Assembly (NCBI GenBank): GCA_028726625.1
Contig: JAQYPT010000090.1
Span: 1-64,000, forward strand
Length of the DNA: 64,000 nucleotides
Direction: 5' to 3'
Source: Prevotellaceae bacterium
GTDB lineage: Bacteria > Bacteroidota > Bacteroidia > Bacteroidales > Bacteroidaceae
Below, in pieces: positions 1 through 10,068 of this stretch. Numbering within the stretch: the stretch's first letter is position 1; every line of letters starts with the position of its first letter. Both the position numbers and the translations under genes were made by a program. The notes beneath the pieces are model-generated. The model ran no database searches, was not told where the DNA came from, and was given only the letters and a program-made list of their open reading frames with translations.

Positions 1-23
1 TTTTTCGGGTTTGTTGCACTCCC

Positions 24-320
24 GTGGACATGCGTCAGGGTATTCTTCGCCTGTCCCAATTGGTACGCAGCAATGACTTCAACCCTTCTGATGGTGTTGT
101 CTACGTTTTCTACAATCGATCCCGTAACCGAATCAAGTTGCTGCACTGGGAGCGCTGTGGTTTTGTCGTCTATCACAAGCAGATGGCACAGGGCTGCCTG
201 AGTCCTAAAATCATACGGGCGAGAACTGGATTTTACGAGCTCCGCTGGGACGAATTGGTACTCTATATTGAAGGAATAAATCCGAATTGCTACCGAAGAA
301 AAAGATACAATAAATCTTAG
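24..320 (+). CDS. tnpB: IS66 family accessory protein TnpB (probably 5'-truncated by the window edge)
   Basis: VDMRQGILRLSQLVRS...VVYVFYNRSRNRIKLLHWERCGFVVYHK, IS66 Orf2-like; reading frame open to the window start. Confidence 0.8.
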   Translation: MDMRQGILRLSQLVRSNDFNPSDGVVYVFYNRSRNRIKLLHWERCGFVVYHKQMAQGCLSPKIIRARTGFYELRWDELVLYIEGINPNCYRRKRYNKS

Positions 321-380
321 TATTTTCTTGCCTGTGTCAGATATTTTTCGTACCTTTACATTATATAAAGAACTGATAAT

Positions 381-1979
381 GTGATGGATACGACTCATTG
401 TGCAATGACATCTGACTACCATTCTCTAACTCGGGAAGTTGTTGTTAAACTTCTTGAGCAAAGGGATGCAGAACTTAAGGATAAGGATGCAGAACTTAAG
501 GTTAAGGATGCTGAACTGGAACGAAAGTCTCGTCGTATTCTTGAACTTGAGCGCATGGTATTTGGCAGGCGCAGCGAGAAACGCCTGCCTGAGAGTGCAA
601 GCGACTGGACGGGTACGCTTTTTGACGAGCAGTGGGCCAAAGAGGGCTCCCTGGCTCAGGTGGAAGCCCTTCCCATCATCAAGGAGATAAAACGACAGGC
701 CGGACAACGCAGGTCATCACGCCGTGTGAGCCGTCCTTCCAGAAAGGGCACGGCCTACGCCTCCTATGTTCCCGAGGACATAGAGCGGCAGGTCACGGAG
801 ATATACCCAGAGGGTTATGATGCCGAGCGCATGGTCATCATCGGACATGACAGAAGTGAGCATCTGTGTCTGCGTCCCTCATCCTTTTATGTCAGAGTGG
901 AGGATCGTATCATCTGCCGCCTGAAGGAAGCCCGGCCAACGGATGCGAGGGTCGACATCCTGGAAGCCCCCTTGAAAAAGCAAGCGGTAGACTGTTTTGC
1001 CGACGCTTCCCTGCTCGCTGAAATCATCACCGCCAAGTTCGCCTATCACCAGCCCGAATATAGGCAATGTGAGAGATGGAAGGAACTGGGCGTGAACATC
1101 CCCACCTCAACCGTCAACAGCTGGGTTCACGATGCCGCCGATGCGCTTTATCCACTTTACAAACTTCAAGCAAGACAGATCCTGCAAAGTCCTTACCTGC
1201 AGGTTGACGAGACCAGCGTACAGGTTGCCGACCGCAAGGGAAAGACGCGCAAAGGATACCTGTGGAGCGTGCGTGACGCCATGCACTCCCAGGGCGTATT
1301 CTTCCATTGGAAGGACGGTTCGCGCTCGGGCGCTGTGGCAGACGTGCTCTTCAAGGGCTACCAGGGCGCCATACAGTCTGACGGGTATGAGGTCTACAGC
1401 AGGTTTGAGAACGTTCAGGGCATCGTGCTGCTGGGATGTATGGCACATGTGAGACGCAAGTTCGAACATCTGGCGGCTGACGATAAGAATGCCACCCATA
1501 TCATCGAAACGATAGCCACGCTGTATGAGTTGGAGGAAAACCTCAAACACAAGAAAGCGCCACCCGAAGAAGTGGAGGCCGAGCGAAAGGCCAAGGCCTA
1601 TCCCATACTGAAGTATCTTGAGACCTATATGCAGGATGTACACAGGCAGTACACCCCAGGCGAAGCTATGGAGAAGGCGCTGCGTTATGCCTTCGCCGTT
1701 TGGATACGCATTGGCAGGTATATGCAGGACGGACGCTTCAACATAGACAACAATCTCATGGAGCAGGCCATCAGACCCGTCACGCTTGGAAGAAAGAACT
1801 ACCTGTTCTGCGGTAACAATGAGGGGGCGGAGAACAATGCCGTCTTCTATACCTTCGTGGCGTGTTGCAGGGAAGCAGACATAGACCCATACAAATGGAT
1901 GAAGGAAATCCTTTCAAAGCCGTTGCCAGACATGACGGAGGATGAACTCACGAAAATGCTACCTTCAAACTTCAAATAA
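381..1979 (+). CDS. tnpC: IS66 family transposase TnpC
   Basis: 532 aa with N-terminal coiled coil, LQVDETSVQV, DGYEVYSRF and NNLMEQAIRPVTLGRKNYLFCGN motifs of IS66 DDE transposases. Confidence 0.95.
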   Translation: MMDTTHCAMTSDYHSLTREVVVKLLEQRDAELKDKDAELKVKDAELERKSRRILELERMVFGRRSEKRLPESASDWTGTLFDEQWAKEGSLAQVEALPIIKEIKRQAGQRRSSRRVSRPSRKGTAYASYVPEDIERQVTEIYPEGYDAERMVIIGHDRSEHLCLRPSSFYVRVEDRIICRLKEARPTDARVDILEAPLKKQAVDCFADASLLAEIITAKFAYHQPEYRQCERWKELGVNIPTSTVNSWVHDAADALYPLYKLQARQILQSPYLQVDETSVQVADRKGKTRKGYLWSVRDAMHSQGVFFHWKDGSRSGAVADVLFKGYQGAIQSDGYEVYSRFENVQGIVLLGCMAHVRRKFEHLAADDKNATHIIETIATLYELEENLKHKKAPPEEVEAERKAKAYPILKYLETYMQDVHRQYTPGEAMEKALRYAFAVWIRIGRYMQDGRFNIDNNLMEQAIRPVTLGRKNYLFCGNNEGAENNAVFYTFVACCREADIDPYKWMKEILSKPLPDMTEDELTKMLPSNFK

Positions 1980-2024
1980 CAAATAACCCTTATATGCCAC
2001 CAGACATATAAGGGTTATTTGTTA
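1977..2024. terminator. Perfect 19-bp-stem hairpin overlapping the tnpC stop codon
   Basis: taacaaataacccttatat-gccaccagac-atataagggttatttgtta. Confidence 0.6.
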
Positions 2025-2207
2025 GTGTGAAAGTCGGCAAATATTGGATGCTTACTATGATTATAGCTTGGTTCTGTGGAAGCCCTGATAAATATCTGTT
2101 TTACGCTCTTTGCTACTCTTTCGTCATGCGCATTTCCTCGGAAAGTCTTACAAGCAAGGCCTGTCTCAACATCCTTAATAGGGAGTTTTACTTATACTGA
2201 AAAATTC

Positions 2208-2239
2208 AAAAGCCAAATTGCACATGCAATTTGGCTTTT
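2208..2239. terminator. Bidirectional hairpin terminator downstream of the 2337-3155 minus-strand gene
   Basis: aaaagccaaattgc-acat-gcaatttggctttt with T/A-rich flanks. Confidence 0.7.
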
Positions 2240-2336
2240 CTCATTCATTATTTTCCCCACAGGCTGGATGTTTAGCGGGGCTTTTGTTCAGCAGCCCCAC
2301 TTTTCTATCATTGTTGTCTATGTGGATTTTTCAGCA

Positions 2337-3155
2337 TTAGTATTCGTCTTCATCCGAAACATCTGCTGCTTCCAAGTCTAAATCTTCCGGATTTGTCTCG
2401 AAAGTGGTGTGATAGCTTTCTTCCGTCAGTTTGTCGTCATCGTAAGAGTCGTCATCGTCTTTGTCATCATCAGCATTTTGTAGTTTTGGCAAATCTTCAT
2501 CCTCCTCGTTAAAGTCTTCATCCAGTGCAGCTTTTCCTCTGGAAAGCTTGTTTTTACTGAGTTCCGTCTTTGGCTTTTCCTTTGCAAAAATGGCCTCAAC
2601 CCATGATCCTTTTGGAATTTCAAGAACTTCAAATCCATCGTTGACCTTCTTTTCATACATGCCGCTGGGGTTGTGAAGTCTGTTTTGCGGAAGCGTTGTC
2701 GTACTGATGTCAAAGCCACTTTCAATGATGTCTTTAATGCTCTGCGACAGCGAATCCCAGCCACCACCAAAGTTTCTGTCAAGCACTTCAATGAGTTTTG
2801 CTGCCGATATATGGCGGATGTTCTCGTATGTAAGATCGGTTACACGAGCGATGGGCTTTTTCTTGACAGCCAATTTTTGCTTTGACGCGTCGTCAGTACG
2901 CAGCTTACCCACCTTGAAGCCTCGTTCTTCGTATTTCTTGATGACTTCAGGTTTGTCAACTTTGATTTCCTCGATCTCGAAAGCACTTTTAATAATGTCA
3001 AGATAATGACACATGTTATCCTTGAGGTCAGCATCTTTTTGTGCCGCTTCCCATAGCCTGAAAACATCATTTTCCTGTAATTCCCAAACACTACTCTTGG
3101 TCAATGTCTTGAGGGATAAAGCGTTTTTTTGTTTCATATCTTTTTTAGTGGTCAT
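2337..3155 (-). CDS. Conserved-looking hypothetical protein with highly acidic Asp/Glu C-terminal tail
   Basis: 272 aa ORF, terminator downstream; tail ...NADDDKDDDDSYDDDKLTEES...DVSDEDEY. Confidence 0.7.
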   Translation of the reverse strand: MTTKKDMKQKNALSLKTLTKSSVWELQENDVFRLWEAAQKDADLKDNMCHYLDIIKSAFEIEEIKVDKPEVIKKYEERGFKVGKLRTDDASKQKLAVKKKPIARVTDLTYENIRHISAAKLIEVLDRNFGGGWDSLSQSIKDIIESGFDISTTTLPQNRLHNPSGMYEKKVNDGFEVLEIPKGSWVEAIFAKEKPKTELSKNKLSRGKAALDEDFNEEDEDLPKLQNADDDKDDDDSYDDDKLTEESYHTTFETNPEDLDLEAADVSDEDEY

Positions 3156-4080
3156 TTATCTTTGATTGAATTGCAATGCGCTTGCGCAAATAACGTCAAC
3201 AGTTTGGATACCAGTGCCCATTTCTATGAGATGACATTTATCCATTTGTTGGCTGTATGTAGCAGTCAAAGAACAGTGTTGTCTTATCCTGTTTGTTTGG
3301 CTGCAAAAATAAATACTTAATTCTTAATTGACAAACTTTTTTGCAAATATTTGAGGTAAACTAAAAAACGTCTCTATATCGCAATGATATAGCTAACTTT
3401 GGGGGTTATAAAGAAGATACAAAAACAGAATGTTGATGTCCTTTTTCAGTCAGCAAGAACATGCGTGTTGGAGTGATAGAAATCTTGCTCATTCATCACT
3501 GCAACCTCACTTGTTAACAGTGTATGGGCAGGCAGACATCCAAAAATGATGAAACATTTTTCTTGACAAACCACTCTTTATCCTTCGCATATTCTCCACC
3601 AACCTTCCAATTTTTTCAAATTTCGCAAGCATTAGCAAAGTTTGTATCTTGTTGTTGTGCAAGTCGTTCGGTGTTTCATGCAACTTCATGACGCCTATTT
3701 TCCTTAATTTTTCCTGGTAAAAGGATGCTTTTAACGCTGTTATTGCTATGCTCTTCGTGTCCAATTACATGCTTATTATGTTGCAAAAGCATGCTTTTTG
3801 ACAGCTTAACTCATAGTGTTTGTCCAGACATTGCCATTTCCGTTCTCAAATGAGTGTGTGATGCTCCTCATTTACCTATTATTTTTTTCTATTTTACAAA
3901 TTTACAAGTGCTCTTTTTTTGTCATTTATTCGGACATAAAGCCGGAGTGTGACAGGTGGATAGTGCGATGACTTGCCAATGCAAGCAGCCATTCGTTCCT
4001 CCCACATAGATACGCGCTTAGGGCGGATGGAATAGATGTAAAAAAACACCATGTGCACCGTTGGTTCACGAAACTTTTAT

Positions 4081-4088
4081 TATCTTTG
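4081..4088 (+). promoter_or_regulatory. Bacteroidetes -7 promoter motif upstream of rarA
   Basis: TATCTTTG (TAnnTTTG consensus) with TTGG about 20 bp upstream. Confidence 0.5.
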
Positions 4089-4161
4089 CATGTACACAGA
4101 GCGCTTTGAATTCGCAGCATAAGGACGATTTTCGAGCATGTGTGTTTGTTGACAATGGATT

Positions 4162-5460
4162 ATGAGTGAACCTTTAGCAGAAAGAATGCGTCCTCGTACG
4201 CTCGACGAATATGTGGGGCAGCAGCACTTGGTAGGAGAGGGTGCCGTGTTGCGCAAGATGATTGAGGCTGGCAGGATTTCTTCTTTCATCTTGTGGGGGC
4301 CGCCGGGCGTGGGAAAAACCACCTTGGCTCAGATCATAGCCAACATGTTGCAAACGCCGTTCTATACGTTAAGTGCCGTCACCAGCGGGGTGAAAGATGT
4401 ACGCGAGGTGATTGAACGGGCCAAGAACAGCAGTTTTTTCAATTCGGCTTCGCCTATTTTGTTCATCGACGAGATTCACCGTTTCAGCAAGTCGCAGCAA
4501 GACTCGCTGTTGGGAGCGGTCGAAAAAGGCGTTATCACGCTCATCGGTGCCACCACGGAGAATCCCTCTTTCGAGGTCATCCGCCCCTTGTTGTCAAGGT
4601 GTCAGCTGTATGTGCTCAAGTCTTTGGAAAAAGATGACCTTTTGGAACTGCTTCATCGCGCCATCCATGAGGACATAGAACTCAAACAGCGTCACATCAC
4701 TTTGAAAGAAACGGGCGCCATTTTGCGATATAGTGGTGGCGATGCCCGTAAATTACTTAATATCTTGGATTTAGTCATTGGTGCTTCGGCTACCGAAGAG
4801 GTGGTCATTACCGACGAATTGGTTGAGACTCAGTTGCAACAAAACCCACTGGCTTACGACAAAGGCGGCGAGATGCATTATGACATCATTTCGGCCTTCA
4901 TCAAGAGCATCCGCGGCAGCGACCCTGATGCGGCACTCTATTGGATGGCGAGGATGATAGAAGGTGGCGAGGATCCACAATTCATTGCCCGCCGACTGGT
5001 CATCAGTGCGGCCGAAGATGTGGGACTGGCCAATCCCAATGCGCTGCTGCTGGCCAATGCAGCTTTTGACGCTGTCATGAAGTTGGGATGGCCCGAAGGC
5101 CGAATACCGCTGGCCGAAGCGGCTGTGTATCTAGCTGCCAGTCCGAAAAGCAATTCCAGTTATTTGGGAATCGATGCCGCATTGGCGTTGGTCAAGGAAA
5201 CGGGTAATTTACCGGTTCCCCTGCACTTGCGCAATGCGCCCACACAGTTGATGAAGCAATTGGGCTATCATGACGGCTATTTGTGCAGTCATAATTATCC
5301 CGGACACTTTGTCGAACAACAGTATCTGCCTGATTCCGTGAAGGACAGGCGTATGTGGCACGCACAGCATAGTGCGGCTGAAGAAAAATTATATCAATGG
5401 ATGCGTCAGTGCTGGGGATCGCGTTATGACGAGACTTCCACGTCGCAAAAAGAATCATAG
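4162..5460 (+). CDS. rarA: Replication-associated recombination protein A (AAA+ ATPase, RarA/MgsA)
   Basis: MSEPLAERMRPRTLDEYVGQQHLVGEG...WGPPGVGKTTLA...FIDEIHRFSKSQQD. Confidence 0.95.
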   Translation: MSEPLAERMRPRTLDEYVGQQHLVGEGAVLRKMIEAGRISSFILWGPPGVGKTTLAQIIANMLQTPFYTLSAVTSGVKDVREVIERAKNSSFFNSASPILFIDEIHRFSKSQQDSLLGAVEKGVITLIGATTENPSFEVIRPLLSRCQLYVLKSLEKDDLLELLHRAIHEDIELKQRHITLKETGAILRYSGGDARKLLNILDLVIGASATEEVVITDELVETQLQQNPLAYDKGGEMHYDIISAFIKSIRGSDPDAALYWMARMIEGGEDPQFIARRLVISAAEDVGLANPNALLLANAAFDAVMKLGWPEGRIPLAEAAVYLAASPKSNSSYLGIDAALALVKETGNLPVPLHLRNAPTQLMKQLGYHDGYLCSHNYPGHFVEQQYLPDSVKDRRMWHAQHSAAEEKLYQWMRQCWGSRYDETSTSQKES

Positions 5461-5468
5461 AAAGGAGA

Positions 5469-6458
5469 ATGTTTATGGAAACAAATGGGAAGAAACAAAC
5501 TGTCAACATCATTGTTCTGGACGGTCATTGTGCCAATCCCGGTGATTTGTCGTGGGATGGATTCAAAGAGCTGGGAAGTCTCACCGTTTATGAACGTACG
5601 AAAGCCGAAGAAGTTGTAGAACGTGCGAAGGATGCGCAGATTGTTTTGGTGAACAAGGTGTCCATGAAGGCCGACATCATTGCGCAATTACCCAAGCTGA
5701 AATATATCGGTGTGTTAGCAACAGGCTTCAATCACATCGATGTGAAGGCCGCCCAAGAACATGGCGTGATGGTGTGCAACATTCCGTCGTACAGTACATA
5801 TAGTGTGGCTCAGATGGTATTTGCCAGCATTTTTACCATCACGAACCGGGTAGAGCATTATGCCCAGCAGACACGCGAGGGGCAGTGGTCAAAGCGTAGT
5901 GATTTCTGTTACTGGGACACGCCTTTGCTCGAATTGGCTGGAAAGACGATGGGAATTGTCGGATTGGGTAACATCGGGATGAAGGTTGCACGCATCGCTC
6001 GTGAGTTTGGCATGGAGGTGTATGCCTATACCAGTAAGAATTCTGTGGATCTTCCATCGGGCATCCAGAAGACAACCCTTGACGGCTTGTTCTCGGTGAG
6101 TGACATTCTTTCTTTACATTGTCCTTTGTTAGAGCGCACGCGTGAACTCATTAAGGCTGATAACTTACGCAAAATGAAGCATGGTGCCATCTTGATCAAT
6201 ACCGGAAGAGGCCCCTTGGTCAACGAAGCTGATGTTGCCGCAGCTTTGGAAAGTGGTCAGTTGGCTGCATACGGAGCTGATGTGATGTGTTCGGAGCCAC
6301 CCGCTGCCGACAATCCGTTGTTGAAACAACCCAATGCCTTCATCACTCCACATATTGCATGGGCTACCGTTGAAGCGCGCAGCAGACTGATGAACATTGC
6401 TTTGAACAACGTGAAGTGCTTCCTGGAAGGAGCTGCACAAAACGTAGTGAGCTGTTGA
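5469..6458 (+). CDS. D-2-hydroxyacid dehydrogenase (glycerate dehydrogenase-like)
   Basis: GKTMGIVGLGNIGMKVARIA NAD-binding motif; NTGRGPLVNEADV; HIAWAT. Confidence 0.92.
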   Translation: MFMETNGKKQTVNIIVLDGHCANPGDLSWDGFKELGSLTVYERTKAEEVVERAKDAQIVLVNKVSMKADIIAQLPKLKYIGVLATGFNHIDVKAAQEHGVMVCNIPSYSTYSVAQMVFASIFTITNRVEHYAQQTREGQWSKRSDFCYWDTPLLELAGKTMGIVGLGNIGMKVARIAREFGMEVYAYTSKNSVDLPSGIQKTTLDGLFSVSDILSLHCPLLERTRELIKADNLRKMKHGAILINTGRGPLVNEADVAAALESGQLAAYGADVMCSEPPAADNPLLKQPNAFITPHIAWATVEARSRLMNIALNNVKCFLEGAAQNVVSC

Positions 6459-6534
6459 TGGATGCGCAAGAGATTGCTGTAATCCTTTTTAGTAAGTATT
6501 ATGAAAATCGCATCTAAGTGCGTTTTAAAAGAAT

Positions 6535-7170
6535 ATGTTCTATCAAAATCCGGAAATAGTCCACTCTTTACAACAGGGAATAGAGTTTGTTGGGACGTTT
6601 GCTTTTGCGATATCTGGCATTCGACACGCTGCAGCCAAGAATTTTGATTGGTTCGGTGGTTTTGTATGTGGTATCGCCGTTGCTATCGGTGGCGGAACCA
6701 TTCGTGATGTCATGATTGGGGTAACGCCATTTTGGATGACGTCGAGCATTTACATCATTTGTACAGTATTGGCTCAACTGTTCGTCATTGTTTTTTCAAA
6801 GTTTTTGAAGCGGTTGGACAACACCTGGTTTGTATTCGACACATTGGGCTTGGCCCTGTTTACCATTGCCGGCATCCAGAAGTCTTTGGCCTATGATTTC
6901 CCCTTTTGGGTAGCCATCATCATGGGGTGCATGACGGGTTCGGCTGGAGGCGTGATACGCGATGTGTTGCTTAATAACGTACCCATCATCTTCCAAAAAG
7001 AAATTTATGCCATGGCCAGTATCCTTGGCGGCTTGGTTTATTGGGTGCTCATCAGTTTAGGCGTTGATGTGAGCATTACGGTGGTTTCTTCCTTCTTGGT
7101 GGTGTGTGTCATCCGATTTTTGGCTGTAAGGTATCATCTTTCCTTGCCTCGTTTGCGTTTAGAAGAATAG
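6535..7170 (+). CDS. Trimeric intracellular cation channel (TRIC)/UPF0126 family membrane protein
   Basis: Repeated FAISGIRHAAAKNFDWFGGFVCGIAVAIGGGTIRDVMIG and GCMTGSAGGVIRDVLLNNVP. Confidence 0.9.
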   Translation: MFYQNPEIVHSLQQGIEFVGTFAFAISGIRHAAAKNFDWFGGFVCGIAVAIGGGTIRDVMIGVTPFWMTSSIYIICTVLAQLFVIVFSKFLKRLDNTWFVFDTLGLALFTIAGIQKSLAYDFPFWVAIIMGCMTGSAGGVIRDVLLNNVPIIFQKEIYAMASILGGLVYWVLISLGVDVSITVVSSFLVVCVIRFLAVRYHLSLPRLRLEE

Positions 7171-7212
7171 GTGTGTGCGTGCAGGCAATCAGGGAACGCT
7201 TGATAATTGTCA

Positions 7213-7836
7213 TCAGAAAACCCTGAACCTGTATCCAAGCGTGAGTATGATGGAGGAGTTTCTGCTGTTTCCCATGATGGCCTTTGCTTTGTCAGTCTTG
7301 GCAAGTTTTCTGAAAGGATATTGGTAACGGGCATCCAAACTCACGTTGTGCCATACGAAACAGGCACCCACGGGGATGGTAACGTCACTCCTGTACAATT
7401 CTTTTTTGATGCTTTTTCCGTTGCACTCCATCGTGACAGCGTATGCTGCATGAATACCGGTGTATAGTCCCAGTCTGTCTGCGATGTATTGCTTGAATAA
7501 AAAGTCGGTATTGATATAGTTCAATCGATAGTCGAATGTGGCCCCTGCCTCTGGTGAAGCTAAGGAAATGGCATTGTGGCTGCCATGGTGAGAAAAGGTC
7601 AACTCGGTTTGGATGGCAAACGACTTGGTAAGGAAGGCTTCGGTATATATTCCTCCCATCCCAGTGATTTTGGCTTGACCACGCAAAGCTGTCAGATTAG
7701 AATAGATGGCGCCACCTTTTACTCCTACATAGGTATCCCATGGCTGGCGTTCGAATTTGGGCTTGAAAGTGCTTTGTCCCCAACAAGTGGTAGCAGCAAA
7801 GGCTACAAGAAAAAGTGCCAAAAAACCTTTTTTCAT
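7213..7836 (-). CDS. Outer-membrane beta-barrel protein (porin-family fold)
   Basis: Signal peptide MKKGFLALFLVAFAATTCWGQ, alternating beta pattern, C-terminal ILTLGYRFRVF. Confidence 0.8.
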   Translation of the reverse strand: MKKGFLALFLVAFAATTCWGQSTFKPKFERQPWDTYVGVKGGAIYSNLTALRGQAKITGMGGIYTEAFLTKSFAIQTELTFSHHGSHNAISLASPEAGATFDYRLNYINTDFLFKQYIADRLGLYTGIHAAYAVTMECNGKSIKKELYRSDVTIPVGACFVWHNVSLDARYQYPFRKLAKTDKAKAIMGNSRNSSIILTLGYRFRVF

Positions 7837-8021
7837 ATCATTTTACAATTGTGCTGTAAAAATACAATTATTTTATGATATGACAAAGTGTTTTGTTATT
7901 TTAGCATAAAAATTAGCGGGAATGCATGTTCTTTGTTTATAGAGGGTAGTTAAGTTTGGTGGTATGATTGATTCGATGATTGGTCTTCACCCGCGCTAAA
8001 TGGCGGTCATGAGCCTATCCA

Positions 8022-9131
8022 TTATTTTTTCAAGTGATACGTGTTCAGAGCGTCGACAATGGTCTTTACCTCATCATTCGTGAGCGTTTGGTTCAACGGA
8101 ATACTCACTTCATGGTGATGAATCTTTTCGGCAATGGGGTAAGAGCGGTCGTTCCACTCTTTGTATGCCTGCTGTTTGTGTGGTGGTATGGGGTAGTGAA
8201 TGTTGGTTTGTATGCCCATGCGGTTTAAGTGTCCTTGCAGTTCATCGGGATATTGTGTCAGCACGGGGAACACATGCCACACGTTTCCGGTTGAATCGTG
8301 TGGGGGAAGCGTGATTTCTGCGTTGTGAATGTGCGTGAGATAGTAGTGGGCTATCTCTTGTCTTCTTGCGTTTTCCTCATCCAGATACTTGAGTTTTACG
8401 CTCAATACGGCAGCCTGCAGCTCGTCCATTCTGCTGTTTCTTCCTTTATAGTCAAAGACATATTTTCGTGATGAGCCGTAATTGCCCAGCGCTCTGATGA
8501 CGTTTGCCAGTTTAGCATCATCGGTTGTCACGGCTCCTGCATCGCCCAGCGCGCCCAAGTTCTTGCTGGGATAAAAGCTATGAGCCGCGGCATCACCTAA
8601 TGACCCTGTGCGATGCCCCGGACAGTACATGCATCCGTGTGCCTGCGCATTGTCTTCTATGAGTTTCAGGTGATGTTTTTGACAGAGTTGACCTATTTTT
8701 TCTGTGTATGCACAACGTCCATAGAGGTGCACCAGCATGATGCCTTTGGTGTGTTCGGTGATGGCCTGCTCTATCAAGTTGTCGTCAATTTCAAGGGTGT
8801 CTATGCGCGGTTCCACCAGTATAGGTACCAGGCGGTTGGCCGTAATCGATAGGATGGTGGCGATGTAGGTGTTGGATGGAACGATGATTTCATCGCCTTC
8901 ATGCATCTCGCCCAGCTCCATGTAAGCTCTGAGTATGAGGGTGAGCGCATCCAGTCCGTTGGCGCAACTCACGCAATGTTGCGTACCAATGTATTCGGCA
9001 TATTGTTTTTCAAACGCTTGTACCGCCTGCCCTTGCAGATACCAACCACTCTCAATTACTTTATTGACAGCTTGTTTTATCTCTGCCAGATGTTCATTGG
9101 TTACTCGTTGTAAAGATAAATAGGGTATCAT
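8022..9131 (-). CDS. DegT/DnrJ/EryC1/StrS aminotransferase, FdtB/QdtB-like (dTDP-3-amino-3,6-dideoxyhexose synthesis)
   Basis: IPYLSLQRVTNEHLAEI...HLYGRCAYTEKI...IEDNAQAHG...SFYPSKNLGALGDAGAV; adjacent FdtA-like and RmlB genes. Confidence 0.88.
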   Translation of the reverse strand: MIPYLSLQRVTNEHLAEIKQAVNKVIESGWYLQGQAVQAFEKQYAEYIGTQHCVSCANGLDALTLILRAYMELGEMHEGDEIIVPSNTYIATILSITANRLVPILVEPRIDTLEIDDNLIEQAITEHTKGIMLVHLYGRCAYTEKIGQLCQKHHLKLIEDNAQAHGCMYCPGHRTGSLGDAAAHSFYPSKNLGALGDAGAVTTDDAKLANVIRALGNYGSSRKYVFDYKGRNSRMDELQAAVLSVKLKYLDEENARRQEIAHYYLTHIHNAEITLPPHDSTGNVWHVFPVLTQYPDELQGHLNRMGIQTNIHYPIPPHKQQAYKEWNDRSYPIAEKIHHHEVSIPLNQTLTNDEVKTIVDALNTYHLKK

Positions 9132-10066
9132 ACCTCCCATTGATAAGTGTCATAACATATAGCACGACCGCCAAATCCCTCTTTTTGATGAATGAGTGAG
9201 GCGTTGAGCAGGTGCCCATCTTGCAGAGTGGACGTGCCAAAATCAAAATATTGTTTTTCGTCCCACGATTGATGAAGTAAGAAATGGAACAGCCCATCGA
9301 TGACACGCAGTTGCTTTCCTTCGGGCGATGCCGAAATGTATTGCGTATGCACCACGTTGGGAGTGAGATAAAGAACGGTTCCTCCTAACACCATGTTATC
9401 TTTGCATGCCACATACAACTGGATGTGATGGGGGAAACGCTGGTGCAACAGTTCTATTTCCTGCAAGCTATGGACGGGCTTCGCACCGTATTTATTCATT
9501 AAATTGTCATCCAACACTTGCCAAAAAGCAGCAAAATCGTTGCTAAGTTTGATTTCGATGCCATTTTTCATGCATTGTTTAACACCGCGCCTACGGTTCT
9601 CACTCCATTTCAGGGGATGCGTCAAATCAATGACAGAAGAAATGCTTCGTGCCACTAATTGGGCGTTGCAGACTTTGAAGAGTGCGTACAAATCCTCTTC
9701 GGCAGGTGTCAGGTGATAGATAGAAGGTGTGGGACGGTACACCACTTGCTTGAATCCATGATTGCGAAGGTGTTGGTTAAGCTCTTCAAACAGCACGAGG
9801 ATATCGGCGGTTCTCACTTGTTGATCCATGATGAGACCACCGTATGTCAGTCCAAAATGCGAATACAGGGTGTCGTCAACACGATGGGCGGGCAGCATGG
9901 CATACAACTTTTCGTCTTTGTAGAACATCAACGAATAGTCATTGAACCTGTCTTCGTGGTAGTTCATGTAGCTTCTGTCGAACAAGAACGTGGCATTTTT
10001 TGCCTTTTCTGCATAGCCGTTCCATTGTTCTTCATCGGCTTTGGTGTATCTACGAATGTCAAACAT
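9128..10066 (-). CDS. FemAB/GNAT-like N-acyltransferase (BioF2-like)
   Basis: 312 aa; YGGLIMDQQV...RRGVKQCMKNGIEIK...VLGGTVLYLTPNVVHTQYISASPEGK; embedded in the dTDP-sugar cassette. Confidence 0.75.
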   Translation of the reverse strand: MFDIRRYTKADEEQWNGYAEKAKNATFLFDRSYMNYHEDRFNDYSLMFYKDEKLYAMLPAHRVDDTLYSHFGLTYGGLIMDQQVRTADILVLFEELNQHLRNHGFKQVVYRPTPSIYHLTPAEEDLYALFKVCNAQLVARSISSVIDLTHPLKWSENRRRGVKQCMKNGIEIKLSNDFAAFWQVLDDNLMNKYGAKPVHSLQEIELLHQRFPHHIQLYVACKDNMVLGGTVLYLTPNVVHTQYISASPEGKQLRVIDGLFHFLLHQSWDEKQYFDFGTSTLQDGHLLNASLIHQKEGFGGRAICYDTYQWEV

Positions 10067-10068
10067 GC

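Larger units (their letters stand above)
1..2055 (+). mobile_element. IS66-family insertion sequence, left end outside window; right end proposed at about 2055
   Basis: TnpB-like and TnpC-like ORFs in tandem; a long hairpin after tnpC; GCTTAC at 2050-2055 matches the complement of the GTAAGC tip typical of IS66 inverted repeats. Confidence 0.85.

Noticed and set aside
1107-1643. 178-aa minus-strand ORF inside tnpC
   Set aside because: Antisense to the IS66 transposase; no domain.
2076-2381. 101-aa plus-strand ORF after the IS66 element
   Set aside because: Runs through a strong terminator hairpin (2208-2239) and into the 3' end of the opposite gene; not credible coding.
3507-3764. 85-aa minus-strand ORF
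   Set aside because: No recognisable motif or RBS context; left as unsupported.
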